From positions 1-9,574 of the forward strand of contig CABVBV010000078.1 in NCBI GenBank assembly GCA_902496595.1: DNA of 9,574 nt. Direction: 5' to 3'. This document shows, piece by piece, positions 1 through 6,735 of this stretch. This stretch comes from an uncultured Eubacteriales bacterium (GTDB taxonomy: Bacteria; Bacillota; Clostridia; Oscillospirales; Oscillospiraceae). Position 1 is the first letter of the stretch; each line of letters starts with the position of its first letter. The translations under genes and the position numbers were made by a program. The notes beneath the pieces were generated by a model. That model had not been told where the DNA came from. It saw only the letters and a program-made list of their open reading frames with translations, and searched no databases.

Positions 1-65
1 TAGTCTTCATCTGCTGCCAGAAATACTTCGTCTCCGGCCTGCAGGCAGGAGGCATAAAGGGCTGA
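1..65 (+). CDS. Carbohydrate ABC transporter permease, MalG type (C-terminal end only)
   Basis: Only the last 20 complete codons are present (frame starting at base 3, TGA at 63-65). They read VFICCQKYFVSGLQAGGIKG and then stop. This matches the characteristic end of MalG-family inner permeases of sugar ABC importers, where a final membrane helix runs into a Q-K/R-Y-F-V-x-G-x-x-A-G-x-[VI]-K-G tail that ends the protein. Family knowledge: such permeases pair with a MalF-type permease, a solute-binding lipoprotein and an ATPase to import oligosaccharides. The rest of the transporter should lie to the left of the window. The substrate cannot be told from the tail. The match is short but the motif and the stop position agree very well. 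Confidence 0.82.
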   Translation, partial: VFICCQKYFVSGLQAGGIKG

Positions 66-501
66 ACGGAGGAGAGCTGCGAAGTTTGTGCGACAGACCA
101 GGCACAGGCTGGCCATGTCATACATCACTGCACGCCCATTTACGTCCGCAGGAAATACCGGCCAGTTCAGGTTCAGACTGACGGACTCCAGTATGAAGAC
201 CATGACTAGGGTATCGATGCCCATGCTGATGCCAAGCCAAAGCGGTTAAATAGACCGACAATGAGCCTTTGACGTCCATTTTCTGGCAGCAGGCTTGGAT
301 GACGGATGAGACGTTCTAGGCAGTATCTGAGTATCACGTTTAGATGAGCGAGGCAGAGAAACACGTATAGGCTCGTTTAGGAGTTCATTGAATGTTGCTT
401 TTACGCATGACCGACTGGAACGCAGAGCCGGATCGCATCGAGCTCATGCGATTACTGCACGTACTGAAAAGATGACGCAATAATTAACGACGAGTGAAGG
501 C
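66..501. other. Gene-poor stretch after the permease
   Basis: No frame on either strand gives a convincing gene. On the plus strand a GTG-started frame runs 88-249 (53 codons) behind GGAGGAG at 68-74, but the spacing of 13 is long and the protein looks like nothing known. Other frames are broken by stops every few dozen codons. From about 240 onward the sequence is visibly less GC-rich than the genes. It may be a long 3' trailer or decayed coding sequence. One small candidate frame at 392-475 is listed separately. Confidence 0.5.
392..475 (+). CDS. Possible small protein, 27 codons (weak)
   Basis: ATG at 392 follows TAGGAG (378-383) with an 8-base spacer, a good ribosome-binding arrangement. 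The frame reads MLLLRMTDWNAEPDRIELMR, then seven more residues, and stops at TGA 473-475. It lies 26 bp before the hairpin terminator at 502-540, so it would be the last item of the upstream plus-strand unit. The product would be a short basic/amphipathic peptide of no recognised family. A frame this short with an SD-like sequence can arise by chance, so this is only a candidate. Confidence 0.2.
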   Translation: MLLLRMTDWNAEPDRIELMRLLHVLKR

Positions 502-540
502 AAGCCCGCCCATGCTCAGTGAAAGAGCATGGGCGGGCTT
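502..540. terminator. Probable bidirectional terminator hairpin
   Basis: A perfect 16-bp inverted repeat: AAGCCCGCCCATGCTC (502-517), a 7-base loop AGTGAAA, then the exact reverse complement (525-540). It lies between the plus-strand permease unit and the minus-strand regulator, which converge here. It has no real T-run on either side (only TT at the foot of the stem). The strength of the stem and the position support termination, but it could also be an RNA-stabilising hairpin. Confidence 0.65.
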
Positions 541-674
541 CAGCCTGTCACCAAGCCGCAATTAAAGTGAGATATGTTCTTCTCGGGAGCATATACCATG
601 GGAAACTCTATTCGCGTTGCGGAGTGTCTCGGTAAATCGAGGAGCTAAGCAAAGCACAAACCTTTAGAGCGGGA

Positions 675-2057
675 TCAGGCATTTTTATCGGGTAAATATC
701 CGGAATATAGCAGGGTGAGCCCTACGCGGCCCTGTGTGCCTGTCTTTTCATAGATGGAATTGAAGTACCTTTGAACGATGCGCTCAGAGATCTGCAGGTC
801 GTATGCGATCTCCTTGGGCGCTTTGTCATTGTAGAGGGCGGCGGCGAGGACGTCTGTCTCCCTGGGCGTGAGGCCGTATTTTTCGGCGAAACCGGCCAGC
901 CCGTCGACGCCCCGTGCCTGGGCCTTCTTCTCAGCCCTGCCTGGAGAGAGCTGCCCGTCCGCAAAGAAGAGCGCCAACACAGCAACGGAGGCGACGAAGG
1001 CCACGGCCATCATCGCCGCGTGCCCCACCGCACCGTAGAGCCGGATGAAGGGCACCGCCGTCGCCGCAACGGAGAAGGAGCGCAGCACGCGGCCCATGCC
1101 CGCCCAGAGCTCAGGATGCGCAGTCCTCGGCGCGAGGTCGAGAAATGCGACGGTGAGGTAGATGACGCTCGAGGCCGAGAGGATGTAGAGCAGCACTGCG
1201 TTTATCGAATAGGTGTCCGGGCTGTCGAGAAATACGAACATCAGCGTCGAGCCGACGAGCACACAGACCGTGATGAAGGGCAGATACGCCCGCTTTTTTA
1301 TGTCCGCCATGAAGCCGAAAAGCATGGCCGCAGCGGCGTAGGACAGGCGCACGACTCCGGTGAGATCGACGCTGCCCTCGGCGTCCAGGAATATTGCGAC
1401 GGTGTCGTCCAGTGAGATGACCGCCGACATGAGGCAGACGACCGCCCCGGCGATGAACAGCTTGCGCCCCGTTGCCTCACGGACTTCACCGTATGGCAGG
1501 GGGTTGTCCAGCACCCAGTCTCCCGGAGGGAAGTGGACGATGAAAAAGATGGCCGCCACGCAGACGATGACAGAGGCGATGAGCAGCGGCGCAGTCTCGA
1601 GATAGGACTGGATGAGAAACTGCAGCAGGCTCTCGCCTGCAATGGTGAGGCCGACGACGCGGCCGGTGCAGCTCGAGTTCTGAAGGTTGAGCGCCAGAAA
1701 GTAGTGCGCCATTCCGCCGATGTACCCGGCGCAGAGCAGGCTCAGGAAGGCGCAGGGCAGGAAAAACGGCCTGGATGCGAGCATGAGCGGTATGGCTGAG
1801 GCCACAAAGAGCAGGCAGATCAAAGTCAGCGCCAGCCGCCTTGCCCGCTCGCCCTGCACGAGCTTGCGCAGGAGCGGAAAGGCGAGATAGCCCAGCGCAG
1901 TGCAGCAGAGCCCGGCGGAGTAGACTCCGTTCACGCTCGTTGGGCCGTACAGCAGCGCGGCCCTGTCGTTCACGGAAAACTCTATGAGCATGAACGCAAG
2001 GAGATAGAAGGCGAAAAACAGGCCGAGAGCCGCTCGGCTGTATCTCTTTGGGATCAT
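675..2057 (-). CDS. Membrane-bound LuxR-family transcriptional regulator (12-TM N-terminus, LuxR HTH C-terminus)
   Basis: 460 residues. The first ~372 residues form about 12 hydrophobic segments (roughly 10-28, 41-63, 74-93, 96-123, 133-152, 155-175, 199-224, 235-253, 258-278, 284-309, 326-348, 349-372), like a major-facilitator-type membrane domain. Residues 395-455 are a LuxR/GerE helix-turn-helix: GLTPRETDVL, then KEIAYDLQIS and ERIVQRYFNSIYEKTG. The usual recognition-helix pattern S-x-x-T-V-x-x-H is here S-E-R-I-V-Q-R-Y, so two common residues are replaced. Known: such fusions are abundant in Coriobacteriia and occur in other gut anaerobes; they are thought to sense a signal at the membrane and bind DNA, but few have been studied. 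The start at 2057 is preceded by AAAGGCGG (2067-2074 on the complement). The gene diverges from the zinc-ribbon operon, making it a candidate regulator of that operon (inference). Confidence 0.9.
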   Translation of the reverse strand: MIPKRYSRAALGLFFAFYLLAFMLIEFSVNDRAALLYGPTSVNGVYSAGLCCTALGYLAFPLLRKLVQGERARRLALTLICLLFVASAIPLMLASRPFFLPCAFLSLLCAGYIGGMAHYFLALNLQNSSCTGRVVGLTIAGESLLQFLIQSYLETAPLLIASVIVCVAAIFFIVHFPPGDWVLDNPLPYGEVREATGRKLFIAGAVVCLMSAVISLDDTVAIFLDAEGSVDLTGVVRLSYAAAAMLFGFMADIKKRAYLPFITVCVLVGSTLMFVFLDSPDTYSINAVLLYILSASSVIYLTVAFLDLAPRTAHPELWAGMGRVLRSFSVAATAVPFIRLYGAVGHAAMMAVAFVASVAVLALFFADGQLSPGRAEKKAQARGVDGLAGFAEKYGLTPRETDVLAAALYNDKAPKEIAYDLQISERIVQRYFNSIYEKTGTQGRVGLTLLYSGYLPDKNA

Positions 2058-2090
2058 CCTCTAACACCGCCTTTTGAATCATATCATGTC

Positions 2091-2119
2091 ATTATATTAC
2101 AAACAGCGATGCGCTTCAA
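2091..2119 (-). promoter_or_regulatory. Sigma-A type promoter of the LuxR-type regulator
   Basis: Read on the minus strand: -35 TTGAAG (2119-2114), a spacer of exactly 17 bases, and a perfect -10 TATAAT (2096-2091). Transcription would begin near 2084, giving a leader of roughly 27 bases before the ATG at 2057. Spacing and the -10 box are ideal; the -35 matches four of six consensus bases. Confidence 0.72.
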
Positions 2120-2147
2120 GAGTCAGCATACGACTGCGTGCGGTTTT

Positions 2148-2172
2148 AAGGGGTTCGGAATACGAACCCCTT
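2148..2172. promoter_or_regulatory. Perfect inverted repeat between the divergent genes (possible operator)
   Basis: AAGGGGTTCG (2148-2157), five bases GAATA, then the exact reverse complement CGAACCCCTT (2163-2172). It lies about 75 bp upstream of the predicted start of the regulator transcript and upstream of the operon's likely promoter area. Neither side has the T-run expected of a terminator, so a protein-binding site is more likely. The membrane LuxR-type protein encoded alongside is an obvious candidate ligand, but this is inference. Confidence 0.45.
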
Positions 2173-2191
2173 GCGCCGCCGCCGTCGCGTT

Positions 2192-2225
2192 TTCCGAACT
2201 GGCGCCGTAAAGGCTTTGATAATAT
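2192..2225 (+). promoter_or_regulatory. Probable promoter area of the five-gene operon (weak)
   Basis: An AT-rich patch TTTGATAATATG starts at 2215 inside otherwise GC-rich sequence and could hold a -10 element (TTTGAT, GATAAT or TAATAT). The best-spaced -35 candidate is TTCCGA at 2192-2197, 17 bases before TTTGAT. None of the pairs is close to consensus, which would fit a promoter that needs an activator. A promoter must lie in this gap because the upstream gene is divergent. Confidence 0.3.
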
Positions 2226-2276
2226 GCTCAAGTGGGGGAAGTTTAAGTACCCCATGTGGAAGAAACCTGGATTAAT

Positions 2277-2283
2277 AGGGAGG
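2277..2283 (+). promoter_or_regulatory. Ribosome-binding site that fixes the first operon start
   Basis: AGGGAGG lies five bases before the ATG at 2289. An in-frame ATG at 2256 would add 11 polar residues in front of the signal peptide and has no comparable site, so 2289 is the start. Confidence 0.8.
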
Positions 2284-2288
2284 ACAAT

Positions 2289-3062
2289 ATGAAAAAGAAA
2301 AGCCTTGCGCTTGCCCTCGCGCTTGTCATGCTGTTCGGCGCACTGAGCGCCTGCGGAGGTACAGAGCCGAAGGACATCGGCGGAACCCTTGGCGACGTGG
2401 GCAGCGTGACCGCACCCCCGGCTCCATCCGTGGAGCCCACCGCCGAACCCCTGCCGAGCCTTCAACCGTCCACGCCCGACACCCTGCCCAGCACCCAGCC
2501 GGACAACGGCGGAGACGAAGGCGGAGGAGGGGAGATAAACCTGGACGATTTCCTCTATGACTGGCTCGACTTCTCCGGCTACCCGCTCACTCCCGACGAG
2601 CTCATCGAGTTCTTCGGAGAGCCCCAGGACAGGGTGTCCGTCGAGAGCACGCTCGACTACTCCACCTGCGGCCTGCCGGGCTACGAGAACGCCGGTACGG
2701 TGCAGACGGAGATACTGTCGTACTCGAACGTCCTGTTCATGTTCTTCGTCGACCCCTTTGACGGCAACTGGACGGTGCAGCTAGTGGCCGTGACCGACCC
2801 GACCTCGATAATCAAGGTCGGCGGCGCGACGGTGGGCATGACGCTCGACGAGTGCAAGCAGGTGCTCTCGAGCAAGGGCTACACCTTCGACTCGGGCATC
2901 GTCTCCGAGCCGAACTACTACTATTTCACCTATACCGACGACTATGGCTGGCCCTGCCTCGTAGAGATCGAGCTGGACGCCTCCACGGGCAAGGCGCTCT
3001 ATGTGCGCGGCATCTGGGGCGCGATGGCGCAGATAATCGTGGACACCTACAAGGTCGCATGA
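2289..3062 (+). CDS. Putative lipoprotein, first gene of the operon
   Basis: 257 residues. A lipoprotein signal peptide (MKKKSLALALALVMLFGALS) ends in the lipobox L-S-A-C with Cys22 as the lipidated residue, so the protein should be anchored to the outer face of the membrane. Residues 23-82 are a low-complexity Pro/Ser/Thr/Gly linker ending in a Gly/Glu run. Residues 83-257 are a folded domain. It holds two similar short motifs, YPLTPDELIEFFG (from 98) and VGMTLDECKQVL (from 182), each a loop, T, acidic residues and a helix. This resembles the repeated helix-loop units of BLIP/BamE-like small exterior domains, but that is a fold-level impression, not an identification. Three cysteines outside the lipobox (127, 189, 223) could form a disulfide. 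The stop is one base from the next start, so the two genes are translated together. Function unknown. Confidence 0.85.
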   Translation: MKKKSLALALALVMLFGALSACGGTEPKDIGGTLGDVGSVTAPPAPSVEPTAEPLPSLQPSTPDTLPSTQPDNGGDEGGGGEINLDDFLYDWLDFSGYPLTPDELIEFFGEPQDRVSVESTLDYSTCGLPGYENAGTVQTEILSYSNVLFMFFVDPFDGNWTVQLVAVTDPTSIIKVGGATVGMTLDECKQVLSSKGYTFDSGIVSEPNYYYFTYTDDYGWPCLVEIELDASTGKALYVRGIWGAMAQIIVDTYKVA

Positions 3063-3063
3063 T

Positions 3064-4521
3064 ATGAGCTACTGTACAAAATGCGGGGCGCAGCTGAAAG
3101 AGGGCGCGGCCTTCTGCACGAAATGCGGCGCACATGTGCGCAGGCAAAAGCGCAAAGTCAGCGGAAGTGAGATATTGGCCGCCGCCGGTGCGCAGGTAAA
3201 AGCCAGGTGGCGCATGAAAGTCGGCAGCAAACGAGCCATGATCGCCTGTGCCGTGGGCCTTGTCGTTGTGGTGCTGGTGGTTGTGCTGTCCGTGACGCTG
3301 GGGGACAGGGAGAAGCGGGAAGCCGACTCGTTGCCGACCTGGCAGAGCGGGCAGACCTATGCGCCGCAGGACGAGAACGGCGGCAGCAAGCCCGGGACGA
3401 TGCCGACGTCACAGCCGCAATCGCAGCCGGACAACGGCAGCGGCGGCGCGGCTCTCAGCGAAGCCGAACTGCGGCAGCGCGGCACCTTCATGCGCGTAAG
3501 CCAGCTCGTGGACTCGGGCCTCAACATGGTTGTCGGCCAGATAACGGCGCCGGACGACTGGCAGGTGTCGGAGCAGGTGCAGTGGAGCAACTTCGGCAAC
3601 TATCCCGGCATGACGCAGCTTAGCGCCGTGTCGCCCGACGGGCTGCGCAGCTTCCAGCTCATCAGCACGACGAGCTACTACCAGACGGACAGCATCTTCA
3701 GCTCTCTCGGCGAGAACGAGACCGACCCGACGACTTACAGGATACACCGGCAGTACCGCACGGCGGAGCAGTTTGTCGAGCTGTTCATCTCGAACCTGGG
3801 CTGTACGAGCGCGCAGAAGCTGAGCTCGAGCAGCATTGATTCGCAGAGCCTGGGCGCGCTGCAGTCCGTCGCGGAGCAGCACGCCTATCAGACGGGCTAT
3901 TCGCTGGTGCAGTCCCTGGCGAACTTGGGCATGGGCGCGAACCTCGTCGGCTATGAGAGCACCGTGGTGGATAACAGGTACGCGGTCACGACGCAGAACG
4001 GGAAGACGGAATACATCGAAGTGTTCACGCTGGTCTGGGCCTACCAGACCTCGTGGGTGGTGCAGAACAGCTCCATCACGGTGAACGAGATATACTGGTG
4101 CGTGCCCTTCATGTACATATCGACGGCGGAGAGCGAGCAGGCGCTCTCGTCGACGCAGAACGAGTTTCTGACCTTCGTGTGCAACAGCAGCGTCTCGCCG
4201 GAGTTCTACTACCTCGTGGAGCAGTACCGCTCCTATATCGAGAACCTCCTGGCGCAGAAGCTCACGAACCAGATACAGGCGGCGACCGAGATCCAGAGCC
4301 AGCTCATGAACGATTACAGCAGCAGTTCGGACACGAACGACCGGGTCACGGATATGTGGAGCGACTACATCTATGACCGCGACGACTATACGACCTCGGA
4401 CGGCAGCACGGTCAAGGTGCCGACCTATTACGACCACGTCTACGAGACGGATTCGGGCGACATCTATGTGACGAACGACTCGCTTGACGTGCCCACAGAC
4501 TGGCAGGAGCTCTATACATAG
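3064..4521 (+). CDS. Zinc-ribbon, single-TM protein with large exterior domain
   Basis: 485 residues. An N-terminal zinc ribbon has Cys4-x-x-Cys7 and Cys18-x-x-Cys21 (YCTKCGAQLKEGAAFCTKCG). A basic region follows, then one membrane helix at about 58-79. With no signal peptide and positive residues before the helix, the ribbon should be cytoplasmic and residues 80-485 outside. An exterior Ser/Pro/Gln linker (about 85-135) leads to a domain rich in Tyr, Ser, Gln and Thr. It contains APDDWQVSEQVQW (from 162) and SPDG (190-193), a layout seen in beta-rich lipoprotein-like domains, but I do not recognise the family. The last ~100 residues are strongly polar and acidic (many Asp/Tyr). The start at 3064 is supported by AAGG at 3051-3054 and by the ribbon beginning at residue 3. 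The linker shares 15 identical bases with the preceding gene's linker. Function unknown; it may be a scaffold or sensor linking inside to outside. Confidence 0.87.
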   Translation: MSYCTKCGAQLKEGAAFCTKCGAHVRRQKRKVSGSEILAAAGAQVKARWRMKVGSKRAMIACAVGLVVVVLVVVLSVTLGDREKREADSLPTWQSGQTYAPQDENGGSKPGTMPTSQPQSQPDNGSGGAALSEAELRQRGTFMRVSQLVDSGLNMVVGQITAPDDWQVSEQVQWSNFGNYPGMTQLSAVSPDGLRSFQLISTTSYYQTDSIFSSLGENETDPTTYRIHRQYRTAEQFVELFISNLGCTSAQKLSSSSIDSQSLGALQSVAEQHAYQTGYSLVQSLANLGMGANLVGYESTVVDNRYAVTTQNGKTEYIEVFTLVWAYQTSWVVQNSSITVNEIYWCVPFMYISTAESEQALSSTQNEFLTFVCNSSVSPEFYYLVEQYRSYIENLLAQKLTNQIQAATEIQSQLMNDYSSSSDTNDRVTDMWSDYIYDRDDYTTSDGSTVKVPTYYDHVYETDSGDIYVTNDSLDVPTDWQELYT

Positions 4522-4528
4522 ACAATGC

Positions 4529-4534
4529 GAGGTG
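4529..4534 (+). promoter_or_regulatory. Ribosome-binding site for a GTG start
   Basis: GAGGTG precedes the GTG at 4539 by four bases. The overlapping ATG at 4537 reads straight into TGA, so GTG is the only workable start giving the lipoprotein signal peptide. Confidence 0.65.
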
Positions 4535-4538
4535 CAAT

Positions 4539-5399
4539 GTGAAACGAGTCACGGCTGCGGCGATAATACTGTGCCTGCTGCTCACGGGCTGCGCTGCGAG
4601 CTCCACTACGGCGGGGAGCGGCGAGCGGGCGAGCATAGAGGGCATCAGGGATCGCGTCGCCTCAACGGCGCAGATCATCAGCAAGGTAAACTCGATCATA
4701 GACTGGCAGATTACAAATTCTGAAAAGAATATAGAGGAAGCCGAGGCCGCCAGACAAAACGGCGAGACCTACATCCAGGAGGACAATACCGAGGAAGTCA
4801 GGCAGAAACAGGCGGAGCTGGAGAGCTGCCTCGAGACGGTCACGGCCTATTCGGGCTGGGCCTCGTCGCTGAGACCCTGCGGCCAGGAGAGCATTGACCT
4901 CACGTACGAGGCCGCGGCGAAGTATTTCACCGAGGTCAGGAGTGCGCTCGAGGACATGGCGGACATAATGGCCTTCTACTTCGCCTTCCTCGAGGCAGCA
5001 GAGCCCATGACGAGCTTCGACGCCTCGGCCTATGAGACGGATATGGACAGGATCTACGACCTCTATTACGCCGTAGACGACGCGAGCAGGAGCCTCTCGG
5101 AGCTCGACTGCCCGGAGTTCATGGCCCAGACCTTCAAGCTGTATATCGCCCGGCTTTCTCACTTCATGGCCATCCTGAACGAGCAGTATGTCGGCGTACA
5201 GCTGAACGACCCCCTGCGCCTGAGCTCGGGCATCTATATGCTCGTGCGGGTGGAGCAGGAGTATTACGACTACGGCGTCATGCTGACCCGGGACTTCAAC
5301 CTGCAGTACGGGAAAGTGGGCGAGCGCCTTGGCGGCTGGGTCGGCGAACTGGGTACGGAGCTTGCGGAGAATTGCTCCGCACTGCTCCGTGCGATGTAA
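4539..5399 (+). CDS. Putative all-helical lipoprotein
   Basis: 286 residues from a GTG start. The signal peptide ends in the lipobox L-T-G-C with Cys18 as the lipid site, so the mature protein is predicted to be tethered on the outer membrane face. The rest is almost entirely helix-forming: long amphipathic stretches rich in Glu, Ala, Leu and Gln, few prolines, and a likely coiled coil around residues 60-105. Four cysteines outside the lipobox (97, 114, 191, 279) are unusual for a Gram-positive surface protein and could form two disulfides. There are no catalytic motifs. The gene lies 17 bp after the zinc-ribbon protein and 13 bp before the transglutaminase-like protein, between two zinc-ribbon membrane proteins, which suggests a subunit or substrate of the same exterior complex (inference). 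I do not recognise the family. Confidence 0.85.
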   Translation: MKRVTAAAIILCLLLTGCAASSTTAGSGERASIEGIRDRVASTAQIISKVNSIIDWQITNSEKNIEEAEAARQNGETYIQEDNTEEVRQKQAELESCLETVTAYSGWASSLRPCGQESIDLTYEAAAKYFTEVRSALEDMADIMAFYFAFLEAAEPMTSFDASAYETDMDRIYDLYYAVDDASRSLSELDCPEFMAQTFKLYIARLSHFMAILNEQYVGVQLNDPLRLSSGIYMLVRVEQEYYDYGVMLTRDFNLQYGKVGERLGGWVGELGTELAENCSALLRAM

Positions 5400-5406
5400 A
5401 GGGGGG
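5398..5406 (+). promoter_or_regulatory. Ribosome-binding site that decides the start at 5413
   Basis: AAAGGGGGG lies six bases before ATG 5413. An upstream in-frame ATG at 5329 lies inside the preceding gene and would add 28 residues unlike any domain. Starting at 5413 puts the zinc ribbon at residue 3, as in the sister gene at 3064. Confidence 0.75.
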
Positions 5407-5412
5407 CGCACT

Positions 5413-6723
5413 ATGAAGTATTGCGGAAAATGCGGCGCCCCGCTGCGCGAGGGCAAGAGCTTCTGCCCCAAATGCGGCGCCGAGGCGCGCCGGACGGCGA
5501 AAGCTGTGACGGAGCCGGTCATGGAAGAGCCGGTCAGGGAACCGGCAAAGGTTCAGACAGCAGTGAAAGAGAAGCGGCCCAGACGCTGGCTCAAACGGCT
5601 GGTGACGCTGCTCATCGTCCTGGTGCTTCTGGGCGGGCTCGGCGCGGCGGGCTGGTACTGGGGCCTGCCGTACATTAAGAGCCTCATGCCCGGAGAAGAA
5701 CTGCCCAAGGTGAGTTACAGCTATATGTCCCGCGAGCCGGAGATCGAGATCGACTACGAGGCCGTGGACGCCATATACCCCTCGCTCTACAACACGACGG
5801 ATTACATCCTGCTCGTGCAGGCCACGAGCGAGGGCGGGGAGCGGGACGTCATGATAAAGGCGGAGGTACCGGGCTTCACGCAGACCTATGAGCAGAAATT
5901 CACCCTCGGCAGCCAGCTCACGCAGTTTTATATCCACCCGCCGGTGCTGACGGGCGAGCTGAACCTCGGTTCGGCCAAGCAGGCGCAGATAGTCTTTTCC
6001 GTGACGGATATCGACAGCGGTAAACCCGTCATACAGGACACACTGCCCATACAGATAATGAGCAAGTTCGACATGATAAACTACGACCCCGAGCTGGGCC
6101 TGTCGAGCTGGGACTATTATTTGTCCTTCCTGACGCCGGAGTCGCCGGGGGTGCTGGAGCTCAAGCGCAACGCCGTGGACTTTGTGACCGGCCTCACGGG
6201 CGGGCAGTTCACGATGATACAGGGCTACCAGGACTCGGGCCTCTTCGGCAGCCAGATAGAGCTCAATACCTATTACCAGGCGCTTGCGCTCCAGGGCGCG
6301 ATGAGCGAGATGGGCGTGCGTTATAATAACGCCTGGTACTCGATGAGCCAGAGCGGGGACAAGATGCTCCAGAGAGTGCAGCTCCCGGACGACACGCTCT
6401 CGAGCAAGAGCGGCGTGTGCATAGAGACCTCGCTCACCATAGCGAGCGCACTGCAGTCGGCGGGCATGAACGTGTTCCTTATCTTCCCACCGGGCCACGC
6501 GCAGGTGGCGGTGGAGCTCTGGCCGAACTCGGGCGAGTATTATCTCATCGAGACGACCATCCTGCCCGTGGACGGTGAGAACGTGAACAGCATCGTGACC
6601 TATAAGACCCAGCAGGAGTGGCTGGACTACATACAGAACGGCTATGGGGACGGCAGCGGAGGCTGCTACGTGCTCAACTGCGGCCTGGCGACGGCGCTGG
6701 GGCTGCTGCCGCTGACGAATTAA
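5413..6723 (+). CDS. Zinc-ribbon, single-TM protein with exterior transglutaminase-like domain
   Basis: 436 residues. An N-terminal zinc ribbon (Cys4-x-x-Cys7, Cys18-x-x-Cys21) is followed by a charged linker to about 60 and one membrane helix (about 63-83). Residues ~95-230 look like an exterior beta-sandwich. A transition motif, SFLTPESPGVLELKRNAV (from 238), resembles the segment that precedes the core in bacterial transglutaminase-like proteins (xVTPxDPxV). The core follows: SGVCIETSLTIASALQSAGM with Cys336 as the likely nucleophile, then PPGHAQVAVELWP with His362, then YYLIETTIL with Glu380 at the position usually held by Asp. This Cys...His...acid order with the intervening helix and strands is that of the transglutaminase/NlpC-like papain fold. 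Family members are cysteine peptidases, amidases or cross-linking enzymes; which reaction applies here cannot be told. The active site should face the wall. The gene lies 13 bp after the helical lipoprotein gene and 12 bp before the double-ribbon gene. Confidence 0.87.
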   Translation: MKYCGKCGAPLREGKSFCPKCGAEARRTAKAVTEPVMEEPVREPAKVQTAVKEKRPRRWLKRLVTLLIVLVLLGGLGAAGWYWGLPYIKSLMPGEELPKVSYSYMSREPEIEIDYEAVDAIYPSLYNTTDYILLVQATSEGGERDVMIKAEVPGFTQTYEQKFTLGSQLTQFYIHPPVLTGELNLGSAKQAQIVFSVTDIDSGKPVIQDTLPIQIMSKFDMINYDPELGLSSWDYYLSFLTPESPGVLELKRNAVDFVTGLTGGQFTMIQGYQDSGLFGSQIELNTYYQALALQGAMSEMGVRYNNAWYSMSQSGDKMLQRVQLPDDTLSSKSGVCIETSLTIASALQSAGMNVFLIFPPGHAQVAVELWPNSGEYYLIETTILPVDGENVNSIVTYKTQQEWLDYIQNGYGDGSGGCYVLNCGLATALGLLPLTN

Positions 6724-6729
6724 GGAGGT
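6722..6729 (+). promoter_or_regulatory. Full-consensus Shine-Dalgarno site
   Basis: AAGGAGGT overlaps the stop codon of the preceding gene and lies six bases before the ATG at 6736. It is the strongest ribosome-binding site in the operon, suggesting the last gene is translated at a high rate compared with the genes before it. Confidence 0.85.
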
Positions 6730-6735
6730 AAGAAG

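Noticed and set aside
1..224. Open minus-strand frame from an ATG at 224 running off the left edge.
   Set aside because: It has no ribosome site, overlaps the clear permease tail on the other strand, and matches no known family; long antisense frames are common in GC-rich genes.
2232..2254. Short GGGG...CCCC inverted repeat before the first operon gene considered as a riboswitch or attenuator.
   Set aside because: Only about five base pairs with a long loop and no recognised aptamer features or T-run.
3409..4437. Long 342-codon frame on the minus strand opposite the first ribbon protein.
   Set aside because: It is Arg/Val/His-rich in the way of an antisense shadow and has no ribosome site, while the plus-strand frame has a clear zinc ribbon, TM helix and operon position.
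5296..6498. 400-codon minus-strand frame opposite the transglutaminase-like gene.
   Set aside because: Same reason: shadow composition, no start signals, and the opposite strand holds recognisable domains.
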